The notes under the pieces: generated by a model
Seen by the model: only the letters and a program-made list of their open reading frames with translations
What the model was told of the DNA's origin: nothing
Databases searched by the model: none
Shown: one piece after another, positions 1-13,600 of the stretch
Position numbering within the stretch: position 1 is the first letter of the stretch
How the letters are laid out: each line of letters begins with the position of its first letter
Origin: Dendrolimus kikuchii
Taxonomy: Eukaryota; Arthropoda; Insecta; Lepidoptera; Lasiocampidae
Length of the DNA: 64,000 nucleotides
NCBI GenBank assembly: GCA_019925095.2
Contig: CM034392.1
Coordinates: forward strand, 12,109,887-12,173,886
Direction of reading: 5' to 3'
Position numbers and translations under genes: made by a program

Positions 1-422
1 ATTTTACAACTGTTTTTTACGCGACTTGGTAATTATTTTATTTATATCCTCTTCATGTAAAACCACAATGACGGAAAATATAACTGCATAGAATACGGGG
101 AAATACAAGCAGTTATATAAGGAAAGGATTGCAGAGTACCTTTATGTAGTGAAGCGATGATTTTTTTCTTGTTTCTTGATAGTTAGCACGACACACGCAT
201 AGGTTTAGCTATATTAAATGAATTAATCCTGTGGTGTGTTTTTATATTATTAATTGTTGAATTTCATTCTCATAAATCAATTATAATAATCGATGACTTA
301 TTTCATTTGTGACCTTATTTTTAAGATTTCTCGTCTTACAGATAGAATTTAGAGCAAATTCAATGTTCAGTGTGTGAAATGTTCAGATTTCACGAATTCA
401 ACTAATTTTATCATATTGATAT

Positions 423-520
423 TGTTACGTGCGAGCGGGGGTACACACTTGGGATTGGAAGGAAACACCAGTTCTTTTAACTAAGCGCTTTTATTGACTT
501 ACACAGCCGTACGTGATTCC
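423..520 (-). repeat. Possible LTR 3' end fragment
   Basis: On the - strand this reads through an AATAAA signal and ends in CGTAACA, the terminus seen in the solo LTR at 33031-33538. No matching TGTTAC start is found to its right, so it would be a truncated LTR. The assignment rests on the terminal motif and the polyadenylation signal only. Confidence 0.25.
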
Positions 521-1494
521 TCTCCGCAGGGTCGCCTCCACACGCACGACTAAAGACGCACTGTCCCGACGATAAGTTGTCTCACTCATAATACCGTCGC
601 CGATATTGCGTAGACCACCTCCTGCTACTGCAGTGCTCACCACCGAATTTACCGCGTGTAGCTCGCTTCTGGATCTCTCAAACGGCACTACAATATATAA
701 GTATATAGATGTAAATAAAAACGATGCGTACGCGTTGCATTTCGTTAGCAGAGTGAATTTTTTAACATAACCACTATTGCGATGCAATGAACGTCTCCTT
801 TTTTCCGCTTGCTAAAATATGTACAGGAGCGAAAAAAAACACAGGAGGTGGTTTTACATTATATAAATGTATTAACATTCCTTTCATTCCTTTAAGAATT
901 TTCAATAAAATTAAATGCGCCCGAGCAACTGTTAAGATGCTTACAATGAATATTTTAGGAGTTTTAAGCACAGTCTCATTTGATTATTCGTTTTAATCTG
1001 ATATTTCTGTCATGTTTTAGTAGTTGTGGTAAACTAAACATGAAATTAAAGCGAAAAATCAAATTTAAACCGCTGAAACGTTATTTTAACTCGATGAAAA
1101 TACGTACGTACGTACATTTAAAACATAGCTTAATCTATAACCATTAGCTTAAGAACTTTATGTAATTGTATTTCGTTATTTTCTGCAAATAAGTTATTGT
1201 GTTAAATTTACTTTTAATTAAAATATTTCAAAACGTTATTTGTCAAACACCCTACTGGTCTCCATTCATGATTACAATTGCTTTTTTGTTGCTTACAATG
1301 AACAAACGAAACAGACTTCTCTTTATAGCAGTTTTCTAAGAAGGAATAAAAAAAATATATATTTCCTAGAACACTTCATTCTACATTGTTGTACAAGTTA
1401 ATAACGAGTTTTACACGACTGTTATTTACTTCAATACACGTACATATATTAGTACCTAGTATATTCTATTATTCGCAATCATTTTGTACGACAA

Positions 1495-1950
1495 TTTTTT
1501 TTAACAAAAACAACCGACTGTATATTACAAAACTGACTTCACACCAAAAAGCAAGTTTGCTTTTTAGTGTGAAGTCTAAAGTAAGTAAAGTTTTGTTATT
1601 GTTACAAATATATTTTCCACTTTTTAGTTGCTTGAATAGCTTTAGAAATAATATTTATAGAAATTGTATGGACTACTGACACGCGTACACAAGTTTCCCT
1701 TTCGTAGAATGTAGGTGTTCAGCGCTCTTCAAAAAGGGTTGCTCTCGATTTCCCTGGGATCCATTCATTAGATCCTGACTTGATGACAGTGGGGCGGGCC
1801 ACCTCGGCAGTATGCTCTCTCGAATAAAGAAAATTAAAAAACCGGTCCAGAGTTGATGGTGAAATAGCGAAAGACACATCCAAGAAAAACCACAATAATA
1901 GATGAATTGAAAACCTTCACACCTTTTGGAAGTCGGTTAAAAATTGGAAA
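1495..1950. repeat. Foldback dispersed repeat with AACCGAC/GTCGGTT ends, copy 1
   Basis: The left end reads AACAACCGACTG and the right end GGAAGTCGGTTAAAAATTGG. Inside is a short inverted repeat around 1535-1575 (ACTTCACACCAAAAAGCAA against its reverse complement). The right part, from TTTTTAGTTGC through GGGTTGCTCTCGATTTCC and TTAGATCCT, matches the copy at 26338-26865 in order. It is a non-autonomous element of unknown class with no coding capacity. Confidence 0.6.
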
Positions 1951-2034
1951 ATCTACATCTATACAGATAAATAAAATTGAAGTGTTTTTTTGTAATGTCA
2001 AAATAAAAATGTGAAACAATCAGGGGTACTAATT

Positions 2035-2360
2035 GGGACCACGAGATTACAAAAATGCATTTTTTAGAATTTTTGTCTCTCTGTCTGCTTTCCTGATTGT
2101 CTGTCTGTCTGGATGTTCCGCCTAATCTCTGAAGCGGCTAGACCGATTTTGACGCGACTTTCACTGGCAGATAGCTGATGTTATAAAAAGTAACTTAGGC
2201 TGCTTTTTTAATTTTTAGGGTTCCGCGAAAAGAAATTAAAAGCAAGGTTATCTCTAAAACAGCCGGACCGATTTTTCCTGAATTTTCACTCGCAGATAGC
2301 TGATGTCATATTGAGTAACATAGGCTACTTTTAAAATGACTGTTCCGCAAAAAAAACCAC
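2035..2360. repeat. TCTG-rich dispersed repeat
   Basis: It contains TGTCTGTCTGTCT followed by a diverged tandem pair: 'gcggctagaccgattttga...ttcactggcagatagctgatgt' occurs at about 2130-2180 and again at about 2258-2305. The same phrases recur near 34560-34700. This is a degenerate interspersed repeat; the class is not recognised. Confidence 0.5.
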
Positions 2361-2866
2361 GCGGACGAAACGGCAGGCACAGCTGGTGTTTTAATAAAAA
2401 ATATATTAATGTAGTAGTTCGATAAATTTCAATTCTCAATTTAAATTTATTTTGCACATACAAAATAAGAACACGTTTTAAATAATTATTTCTGTCCTGT
2501 ACTTTTGAAATATTTGCATAATATTATAACGACATGCTTATTACAGCTCTGGAATATCGTAGCGGCATGTTTTTTTAGTGTCCGGTACACGCCTACGAGA
2601 TATCTGTACAACGTTCGCTAAATAGTACCCTGTTTTAATAAAAGTCAATTATATAAAAGTGAAGCGATATTAATGATTACTAGAGATTTTTTCCATTAAA
2701 GATCACTTATAATACGGTAAATGACTAGAAAATACATAATAGAATGAATGAATGGACGTAATTCAGATACCGTACTTTTAACTCTATATCGTACCACTCA
2801 TTCCTTCTTTTTTAAGAAAGTATTTATTAGTTTCGCCCCGATTGAGCTCACTGTATGTGTTACCAG

Positions 2867-2997
2867 CAAATGCGAACTCCGAGGCGAGTGTGTTGGGCAC
2901 AGAGTTATTGGAGGAACGACATCGTGCAGCCGAGTTGCAACAGCAGCTCGATGCGGCAAACGCGAGGCTCTCAAATAATGAACGCAACTATCAACAG
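2867..2997 (+). CDS. milton: milton exon (coiled coil)
   Basis: Acceptor ...GTTACCAG at 2861-2866 and donor GTAAAA at 2998. Two leading bases complete a codon, followed by NANSEASVLGTELLEERHR and a Glu/Gln/Leu-rich coiled coil ending NYQQ in phase 0. This is the leftmost milton exon in the window. Confidence 0.8.
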
Positions 2998-4575
2998 GTA
3001 AAAAATATTTTAATATTTTCATGTGTATTTTGCCCTAACACTATAATATTACGGCTTTCCACCCGTCTTTGCCAGCGTTAATTTTGATTTCTTGATCCAC
3101 TAAAACTTGTTATAATATAAAAAAGTTAGGAGTGGCTACCATATATCGAGGATGAAAAAAAAATTTAGTATACATCGGCGTGTGGAGTATTGTCAGTCGT
3201 GTTGTAAATTTATAACATTTTCCTTAGTAACTTTGCGTAGAGATACTCTATTTGCTTTCGAAGTTGTAATAAGCTTAACTTGCGGACTATGGGGCGAAGA
3301 ATTTTTAAGTTTTAAAGTGGGTAGAGCTTAAAAGATGCTTAAAAATTACTGGTATTTTCATGAAATGTTTTTAAGTTTAAAAAAAGGGTTTCATAGTTAA
3401 TGACAAACATAGTGATCTTTCGTCATGGTACATCGATCGCCGCCGATTTCTTTTAGTTTACATATATTTATATGAAATTTAAAAGCCAACTTATTTTAGT
3501 GATTTTACATAATGATTTCATAAAATTTGAATAAAAATTATAGTGCTTTCTTTGTTTTAAAAAATGGTGCAATGTTGTATTCTTTCCAGACGTCATGTAA
3601 TGAAATAAGGTAAAAATAAGCATAAATAAAAATAAAAAATCATGGCTCGTGTCTTTCTTATCAGCTTTATCATGATAATCTTAGTAGATAACTCTTTTAT
3701 ATGTTAATTATGACGTCTGAAAATAATTATTTAAGATATGGCATACTCTTATCACTTTACTGGAACCAATTGAGGATTTGATATTTAATCTACCTACAAA
3801 TTCAGGTAAACAAGTCCAGAATTTTAAACTCATGAATTTCTTAGCAATGTTTAGTAGTAGTAAGAGTCGATCCCCTAACTGTTGCTATGATACTTAAGTC
3901 AGTGATACAAATAAAAACATTATGAGGCACTAAAGCGTATGTTTAGATACATGAATCAGTAGTAATAATAATAAAAAAAAACACTTAAAATAAAGCATAA
4001 GAAAAAAGTGAGAATTAACATAGAATGGAATGAATTATCTACAATAAGAATGTAATATTTGAATAAGGATTGAAACTGAAGAATGATGACTGTGAGATAA
4101 AAATTCAAGCAGCAAAAAAGACAAACAAAACAAGAGGGATAGAAAATAAAAAAGAGAAATAGAACTAAAAGAATCTAGTCTCTGGTAATCGGGGTCACCA
4201 GGGAAAGGAAAAAAATATTTGCCAATAAACTCTTTATTGAAACTTATGCAACTCGAATAATTTGATAAAATACTTCATTTTAATTCTTGTTGGTGTAATA
4301 TTATTATGTTCTATCCATGGTTTATAGGATTTAGCTATTTTGTACATAAGAACTAAGTCGATCAACAAGATTAGCTCTTTAGATCTATACTTTGGCTTCT
4401 TTTAATCCCTTTAAGTAATATTATTGTATTATCTTCTTTCCAGAATTTAAACACACGCGTACCTACACGTTGTTTCGAAAATCTTATATTAATTTGTCAA
4501 TATTAAAAACATTATTTCAAATCATCGCTCTTATGCGAAGTTTTAAAAAGAAATTTAAATTTTAGAGTTCATTAA

Positions 4576-4625
<50 letters not shown>

Positions 4626-7600
4626 AGATTATAGTTTTATAAGATAATTTTAGATGTTTTTAATAGTTATGAACTTTTATAAGGACACTGAATTTTCAGG
4701 ACACTGATTAAATGTTAAAGTAGTTTTTATTTTGTTTCGCAAAATACAATAATTTCTGTGGAATATATAATTTTTAAATACTCGCTGGCAAGCCTCGTGG
4801 AAAGATCTAGTAATACTATCTTAACATGCTTTACCGTGTTAGAATTCCCTAAACAGCAAGGACGGTGAACATCTTCCCCACTACGGAATTATTTATTCTG
4901 TGTGGATCGATCAATATCCACTTTGCCGCTTTTTATATAATTTCGCACTTTTTTACAGCTAACCGTAGAACACGCGCACACGTTACGAATATTAGAAATC
5001 ACAAAAGAAAACCAAAATGCTCTCGCAGCAGAATTGGCCGATACAAAGGTGAGACTCCCTTACTTAATATCCTACAAATGAGATTTTATGTAACTATCGT
5101 AACATACAATTCTATTTGTCATGACTCCTCGATGATTCCACAAAGAAAAGCAATATAAACCAGTGTTCACGAAAAAATCTACACCACCACCAATCCCATA
5201 CACTATTTGCATACATGCGGCACTGTAAGTAGGTACTCATCTTTAAAAATGTATTAAAACCGCTCATACTTTAACATTATTTTTTTTATATGCATTTATT
5301 TGATACATTATAAAATGTTATCGCTATTTATTATTAGTCAAATGGCGTAAAAACACATCGGCTATAATTTATTTTATTACGCAGTGCGATTACAACATGT
5401 TCTCTGAAATGCAACTTATTGATTTGCTTAATAAATAATAATCGTAAACAGTGTCCATTTATATAAACGATTAATTAGTCAGATATTCCGCTTACCGTGT
5501 TCATGGCTACGTTTATACAGAGTCTAGATCACTGCTGCTTTTAAACAGGGTTTTTCAAAAAACGGGCAATATGTAATAGTAAAAATCTATAGTTATTTAT
5601 AGCTGTGAAAGTGTTATTGTTTGCTCCTTCTTTATGGCCGTTAGAATAACTCGATCACGAATTAAGTACACGTCGATTAAATACTACGCATTCTATAGAA
5701 ATGTAAGATCTCTTTTTCAGAGTTATATTTTTTACGGGCCTGTTCTTTAGTTCTAGTATACTTCGTCTTTGGTGAAACTGACTTTAATCGAGACCTAGCT
5801 ATACGAATTAGTAGCCGATTAGTGTTCGAAATTCGACCGTAATTAACTTCTACTATTTTGCATTATTTATATATACAATGCGATTGTTTGACATTGACAG
5901 ACTATTACGTGTTTGACATTTTTAGTATCAATGTGAACAATGAACATTTAAGATTTAATGTATGTACATATTTGTAGCATTTATTACGTAAAACATAGCT
6001 TACTGTACATCTACGTGTAAACGCTTTTGTGCTGTAGAGCTGGAATTATTTGATATAGCTTGCTGGATCGGCTCGATTGGTGTCGCAACGCTCTCAAAGT
6101 ATATGGGTGTGAAAAGTTAAGTCTTGAGAGTTCATTGTGTTTCTCACAGTGAGTGAGAGTCCCTCTGGTCCATTGTCCCATCCCTTCTATCTCATCCTAG
6201 AAGCTGGCAATGCGTTGGCATCACCCCTGTTGTTGCAAATGTTCATAGAGGATTGTCACCATTCTCTGTTTGTGTGCCGGCCTGCCGGCTTCAGGATATA
6301 AGAATTAATTGTGTCCAATCTCAAAAAAGGAGTTCGATGATTTCTCTTCGCGTATTAATATTTAGATGATATTGGTCAGGAGCGTTATGCAGAGGTGGCC
6401 GCGCACCTGGCGGAGGCGCAGGAGCAGTTGCGCTCACTGCGCCGGCGCTGCGAGCCGGCGCGCGGGCTGATGCCTAGCGTGGCGGCGGCCGCGGGCCTGC
6501 TGCCCAGCAACCTGCATCGCGAGATGCACTCCTCGGTCTACTCCGAGCTGAGCCTCGACTCCGGCATCGGCGATCCACTTGCACAGTAATCTATAATATT
6601 ATAAAATTCCAAACATGCCGTATTTGTACATTGAAGCTATTAAAAAAAACCAACTGGAATAGACTATATAAACGATGGAGAACATGATGCAAATGCATTT
6701 TTTTTAGATTTCTTGTCTATTTGTCCGGGGATCACGTAAAAACTACTGGGCCGATTTCGATGCGGTTTTCTCTGATCGACAGCAAATTCTTAGACTTAAA
6801 ATCTGCTCTACTTTTTATCCTGGAAATCCCGTGGACGTTTTTTGGGAATTATTTAAATTGGCCAGATTAAAAAATAATCGAATTACAATATGATTTTGTC
6901 ACTGATCGATAGCAAATTTTATGTAATGTGTTGTGTGATATTTTTTTTATCCCGAAAGCGGTTTCTAGTTGTTCGTGTGCATAAAAATTAGCTTATTCCG
7001 AGAGAGTTTTCATTTAAACGATAGCTTACATTTTTTAAAATGCTGCGATACTTTCTTTCCTGGGAATATCGAGTCTAGCTTGGCCGAAATCGTGGGCATA
7101 TCCTTGTTATGTTATAACAATGTTTATCCTCAACTTCATTTGCATCGGGCGATTGATAAAGATGTAATGCCAATATACGAAATCGGAGGGCATCTCCGCA
7201 AAGGTAGCCGATTTAGATTTGTACTGGCGATACAAGATTATTTTTATTTGTGAATAGTTACATAAAGGTGATCGCCTTATCGCTAAGAAGCGACCTCTTG
7301 CAGACAACCCTTGGCAGGGATTAATAGATTTTTAATATTGTGCAGTTAATAAATAGTGATGAATGATATATAAACATAGTACATATAAGTATAAAAAAAA
7401 ATATTCAGCTTCTTTCAATCCATAGCTCAAACGTTAAAAACGGTGCTGCAAAATCTATAAAATGAGATTAATTCTATTAAAAATATATTAAACCTGACCT
7501 GATTCCCCTTACATCATTTCGTCTTCGGACGACACGTTATCCTTTCACAGTGGAAACGCCACCGGTGCGAACTAAACGTTTTGCCTCCACGTTCCTTCTA

Positions 7601-10600
7601 GTTGGGGAATGTACTACCAGAGGCCGTGTTTCCCGAAAAGTATAATCCGGGAATCTTCAAATCTCGTGTGAATAGGTACTATCTAGGTAAGCGTGCTCCA
7701 TCTTTGACCGCATCATCGTCCGACATTAGGCGTCATCGTGGTCAAAAAAACCGAAATTCACTTTACAATAATAAAACTACGTTTTAACGGTTTTAAGCGC
7801 GGTAATTTATTTGAAATTAGATTGGGTTCGCATGGAGTAAATAATAACCTTAAACAAAATTAAAACCAAATAATTAAAATGAACAAGTTGGCGGTAGGCT
7901 AAATAAAACTTTTACAATACTCATTTAGACTTGACATCTCTGTGTTTCGTAATCACGGCTACTGAAACGTCGGAAAAAATCAAATAAATTACCGCGCTTA
8001 AAACCCGTTATAACGTAGCTTTATTATGTATAGTAGTCGCGAAAACTTAAGGAAATATTATAACTTTACAATGTAAGAATATTAAATTCAATATATTATG
8101 GGTGTTCGTTTACAGTTCAAGCATGCAAAAGGTGTTTGAGACGGTGCAGTGCGCGTCGCGTTGGTCGGGCGCGTCGGGTGCTTCGGGGGCGTCGGGCCCC
8201 TCCCTGCCCGGGTCGGACGCGCCCGACGCGCCGCCGCCCGCTCTCAAGCTGCCCCCCAAGCCGCCCTCCAACGACTCCTTCCTCGACGACACCTCCGACA
8301 CGGACTCCGACGACCTATACCCGTGAGTTTTTCTTCTCTTAATCGCCTTCAAAAAACGCGTTCGTTTGAAATTTAAAAAAAAGGAAAGAAACTCAAACCA
8401 TCGTTTGTTTTGGGTATACTTTATTGTCACAAGTTATGTTATTTTCTTTTTACATAGGAAATTCAATATTCGATCTCAATCCTAAAATGGTTATCTATCC
8501 AGATTTTAACCAATCCATCGATCGATCCAAAATCCTCGTTTCAATATAACATCTGGTTATAAAATCTCACAAAAAAAAAGGGATTGGTCATAAATTTGTG
8601 TCCTCCCGAACGTTTCGTTTCACGCAGTTTTAGTTAAGAGTTCTTTAGATTTTGATGATAATTTTTACATTCAAAGTAGTATATTTCACGAATAAACATA
8701 ATATTTTTTATATTTATTAATATATATTTTATAAATAACCTTAGGGGATTTATTAAACATTTTAGCACACGTTCTGTTCTTCTGTAACTCAAACCTTTGA
8801 ATAGGAACGGAACAGCATCTTAAGAAAAATAAACTTCACGCCAGTCAATTTGATATTATTAAAATGTTGTTGTTTTTGTAAGCAAGTATTAGATATTTAG
8901 GTAGTTTAAAGTTTGTTTTGTAGCAAGAAAAACTAGAAAATGGAGAATTTAATGGTAAGTAAACATTATGTAACTAAATATCTATTGAATTACCCATCAT
9001 ATTTATGAATAAATAACAATTTTCTGTGATAAAATTAATTAAATACACAACCACAAGGACAAGTGTGTTTTATTACTTTTTTAAAACAACATATTTGTTA
9101 ATAATTATAGATAAGATATTGTTAAGTATGGTGCAAGTAAGTTTGTCCTGGTTGGGCGGTTGTTAAAGTTCTACTAAATAACCCTGTTTAGTAAGAATAT
9201 AAGTTATTGTGGACAAGTGTTATTACATTTGAGTTACAACTTAGATATCCTAGGTCTGATTCCCCCCCTGTGTATTGAAACTCGCACACTGAGTTTCAAT
9301 ACACAGGGCTACATATAGTAGCCTCAATGACTCAATTTTACAACTATTGCAGATGTCAATGACATTAAGATTCTGTAAACTACATATAAAATATAATTCT
9401 AGAAGGAATTTAATTATAATATTTAAATGCAGATTATTATATCACATTTTGTTTTCACAGGTGCCAAACGCAGGATGATAAAAAGTGATGATGGTTGTGA
9501 AGCCAGAAATAAAGTTATAGAATATTATATAGTCAAGAAAAAATTATTAGAGTATGGTTGAAAATATTAAATTAGAGAATGACAAGAAAAATTAGAGATA
9601 AGGCATTTGAAGGCAGAAAATGTATAAAATTGTTTGTTTTAGTCATATTAATTCATTTAGTTTTTAATTTAAAAAAAAATAAGTTCTAGGATGTTTTACA
9701 TTTGTATATTTTAATTTTAAGTTTGTGTGTATAATGTGAATGTAAATATTAATAGTAAGTAACCTATATGTAGCTATTAGAATTACCTACATTAAAAAAG
9801 TTTTTAATAATATGTAATGATGTACCTTTTATGTTGAAATTAAACAATGTTATAGTATGATCTGTATATTTTATTTCCTGGACATTATTCCATTTAAATC
9901 TAGCATTTAAGTAATAGCCATCATCACAACACATATTTACATGAACTTTAAACAATTTACAAATCCTATAAATATAAATAAATGTGAAAGTTTGTTTGTG
10001 TGAGTGTTTATTTGTCAATAACACAAAATGGGTGAAAGAATTTTCAGTAAAGTGTAGCAGTAGTACAAACATAGCTTACAATCTCCATGAACACAGGCAA
10101 CTTTTTATTTCAATATATTATACACACATAATATATATTTAGAGGCAGGTATAATATATATGTGTATTATTAAAAATAATTTGAAATTGTATCTATTCTA
10201 TGAGTAAAATAATTTTCCAAATTTTCTGATGTCACAGTAACTTTCTCACGACAACTCTACTTCAGGGACCACTTCCTCAATACTAGGTCCTACAAATGAT
10301 GCGAGGAACTGCTGTAGCTATTATAACCTTTGTTATATTTTCTCAGGACAATCGCATTGTCAGTGATATTACTGGGAAGCAATGTTTCCAAACACCTGTA
10401 CAAAGAAATATATTTTTCAAATTAAAAAAGAAATGCTATTTCCTACTAGTAAACAAGTGGGTCTTTACTGCTTCCATTTGACCTATGTTTTCTGTACATG
10501 TAAGAATGTTTACATTTTAAATAGAAATATATTTTAAACTAGCTGATGCCTGCGACTTCGTCTGCGTGGTGCGATTTTTTAACTATCCCACGGGAACTTT

Positions 10601-13600
10601 TTAATTTTTCGAGATAAAAACTATCCTATATGTTGACCAGGGATATAAGCTACCATCATACAAAATTTCATTTAAATCAATCCAGTCAGTTCGGAGATTA
10701 ACTGGTACAAACAGAAACAGAAAATTTGAAAAAAATTCAAATTAGTTCTATTTCACTTCTTACATCCCCTGACTCGGTATATAGCATTTTTTCTCATTGT
10801 ACAGAAATTCGACCTCTACAGTTTTATTATATGTATAGTTGTAAAAATTCTTACATGTACATAAAGCATAGGTCAAATGGTAACAGTAAAGGAAGTACCC
10901 ACCTGTGGTAAGCAATACCTAATAATCTTAAGTGTTAGTTTTACCTTTCAATTGTATTTCTAGTTTTTATGTGGGCCTCATTGTATCTGATTTCTTGTGT
11001 AGTTGATGGGTTTAACAAAGGTGCAAGCAAGTCAGTAAAAATTGTGTTATATATTTGAAATAGAAGTGACAATATAATATTGCCAACCTCTTAATATTGA
11101 GTTCAGTTTCAATGAATGGCACCATATACTCTAGAAAACCGAGTGATATTATAAAATTTGTCTGTAGTCCAGAACAGTATATTTGCCATACAATCTAGCA
11201 ATAGCAGCAAATATATCTGCCACTATCCTACATGCCGCTGATAGGGATACACCAACAAAATCAGCCACCGAATTTAGCATTGTCCCCAATGCATAAAATT
11301 GTAGAGTTAAGTAAAACTTGATGCAATGGTGAACAGCCGTTGTTTCTAAAAATAGAATTGAATATTATTTTAGGTCATCTAATGTATAAAGCAATGTAAA
11401 TATTATTAAAACACTTTACCGCCTCGATTTCACTAACAAATGGCATTATTTCGTTCAAAACCATTTCAACGGATGTTTTGTTTATTCTAAATTTTGCAAG
11501 AAGTTTATTTTTGTGGACTGCTCTTTCTAGTTCGCCGTCACTACTATCCAAATCCCATAATTGAAGTAACATTTCAATCACTATTACCATCACTCGCAAA
11601 TAACTCCATTATTATACAAGAATCTCTCAATATTGGGGGATCGCAAATAAAGATCGATTGAGGTCAAAAACGGATCTGTCAAAATTAGAGATCGTTTATT
11701 GAAAGCGTGTAGCTGTCACTTTCATACAAGTGGCAATCCAAAAATGCCGGATCGCCCTCCCAACGATGGATTCGTAAAACGGATCGACGAAACGATCTGT
11801 GGATCGAATATTGAAATCACAAAAGTAGGAAATGGATTGAAAATATCGATTTTGGATTAGAGATTAAAGATTGAGATTGCATATTTGACGACATAATGAT
11901 TTGATTGTTATTAAATTTTGCCTTTGTATCTCACTAAAATGGCCCTAGCGGAAGATCAGCGCTGGTTGACGACGACGACAGCGATCTGTTGAGCTACAAC
12001 TAATTTAGAATTTCATCTTCATGGTTTTTTTTATTATTGTTGTTTATAGTATTCTTGTATTATATGTAGTTCTAAATACATATTTTTTCTTTCTTTATAT
12101 AAAAAATTAAGCGCGTGAATGATTTTTATAGTGGCGGTACGGGCGTGGGCGTGCCGGGAGCGCCGGGCGCCGCGGAGCTGGCCGCCGCACTGCGCCGCCT
12201 GACGCCGCAGGAGATCGACTCGCGGCGCGCCTCGCTCACCGCCTCGCACGTGCTCAGGCATCGGAGGCATACAGGTACCACAAATCGTCAAATCATTTTG
12301 TTTGTTAATTTTAGATTGTTATGATAATAATTTACATTTACTTCAGAGTTTATCCTGAATACTTTAAAGCGGATTCGTTTTTGTACAAAAATATTGTAAT
12401 GTAAAGAATCAAATAACTGGCGTAAATAATATTTTCAACACATTTACATTGTTTAAACGTTAAAAATTACGCATAAAACACTGAAACGCGAAATAGGTAC
12501 TCTCACCTAAAAAAAAATATAAGAATTCCACCAAGGTGAAATTACGTATTACGCAAATAAACAAGCTGAATAATCGAATCTCCTTGGAAAAGCTTTTGGA
12601 AAATATATTGTGACTACCGACTGATATTTATGTTAGTTTCATTACCTTATTGTACTGTTTTCTCGCAATTGTGTTGAAAAACGTTGTATGACACACGTGC
12701 GGTTGTTGGTTTTTACAAACTTGCGACTGTAGTAATGGCATGTCTACTCGTTTGTAAAAACCAACTTACCCCACAAGTATCATAAATATATATAAATGGA
12801 GTTTATTGTTCAAATTATAATAAGATCAATGGAATAGGACGGCGTGCCTCTGCCACTGGTAATGCAACCTTTGAATGTGGACTAAAACTGTTTTTAGAGA
12901 GGGACACGAGCGAGGAGAGCGCCGTGTGGGGCGCGGGCGCGGCGGGCGGGCTGGCGCGCTTCCGCGCCCCGCACAAGCTGCAGATCGTCAAGCCCATGGA
13001 GGGCTCCCTCACCCTGCACACCTGGGCTCAGCTCGCCAAGCCCAACATGTCCGGTGAATATTTAACAATTGTATATATTTAGAGTAAATTACAACTGGTT
13101 ATATACTTTATTTTTATATAATACTAGGATATGCCTGCGACTTCGTCCATGCTTTTCTTGAAATTCCCGAGGGATTCCCGGGATGCAAAGTAGCGCAGAT
13201 TTTAAGTCTAAGAATTTACTGTTGATCAGCGAAAATTGCATTGAAATCGTCCCAGTAGCTTTTATATGGATCCGAACAAACAGACAAGAAATCTTAAAGA
13301 TATTGCATTGTATTCTCCATCGTTTATATAGTGTATTTCAGCGGTGTTTTTGTTTTTAATAACTAATGTAAAAGCATAAACATGCCGTGTCTGAGCATGA
13401 TTAAAATTTTATAATATAGACTAGTATTCGTCATTAATAACGTAGCGACTTAAGAAAACCGCACCAAATCAGTCTAGTAGTTTCAAACTTAGAAAAAGAT
13501 ATGAAAAATGTCAAGTACTAAGTATCATACTAATTAATAAGAATAACACGATAAATTTTTATGCCAACATATAAAAAACTAAAAAGAATTGTTTTGTGTT

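Larger units (their letters stand above)
1..2866 (+). other. Intron of the milton/TRAK gene (upstream exons outside window)
   Basis: No coding exon is recognisable here. The first milton exon visible starts at 2867 with two bases that complete a codon, so an exon must exist further left, outside the window. The stretch is AT-rich and holds a possible LTR end near 423, a foldback repeat near 1495-1950 and a TCTG-rich dispersed repeat near 2035-2360, each listed separately. Confidence 0.6.

Noticed and set aside
8110..8430. Antisense open frame over the milton exon at 8116
   Set aside because: GC-rich shadow; the sense exon is supported by splice phase and KVFETV homology.
9764..10072. A 102-codon open frame on the - strand in a milton intron
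   Set aside because: AT-rich composition, no recognisable motif, low-complexity Tyr/Asn/Ile content; likely chance.
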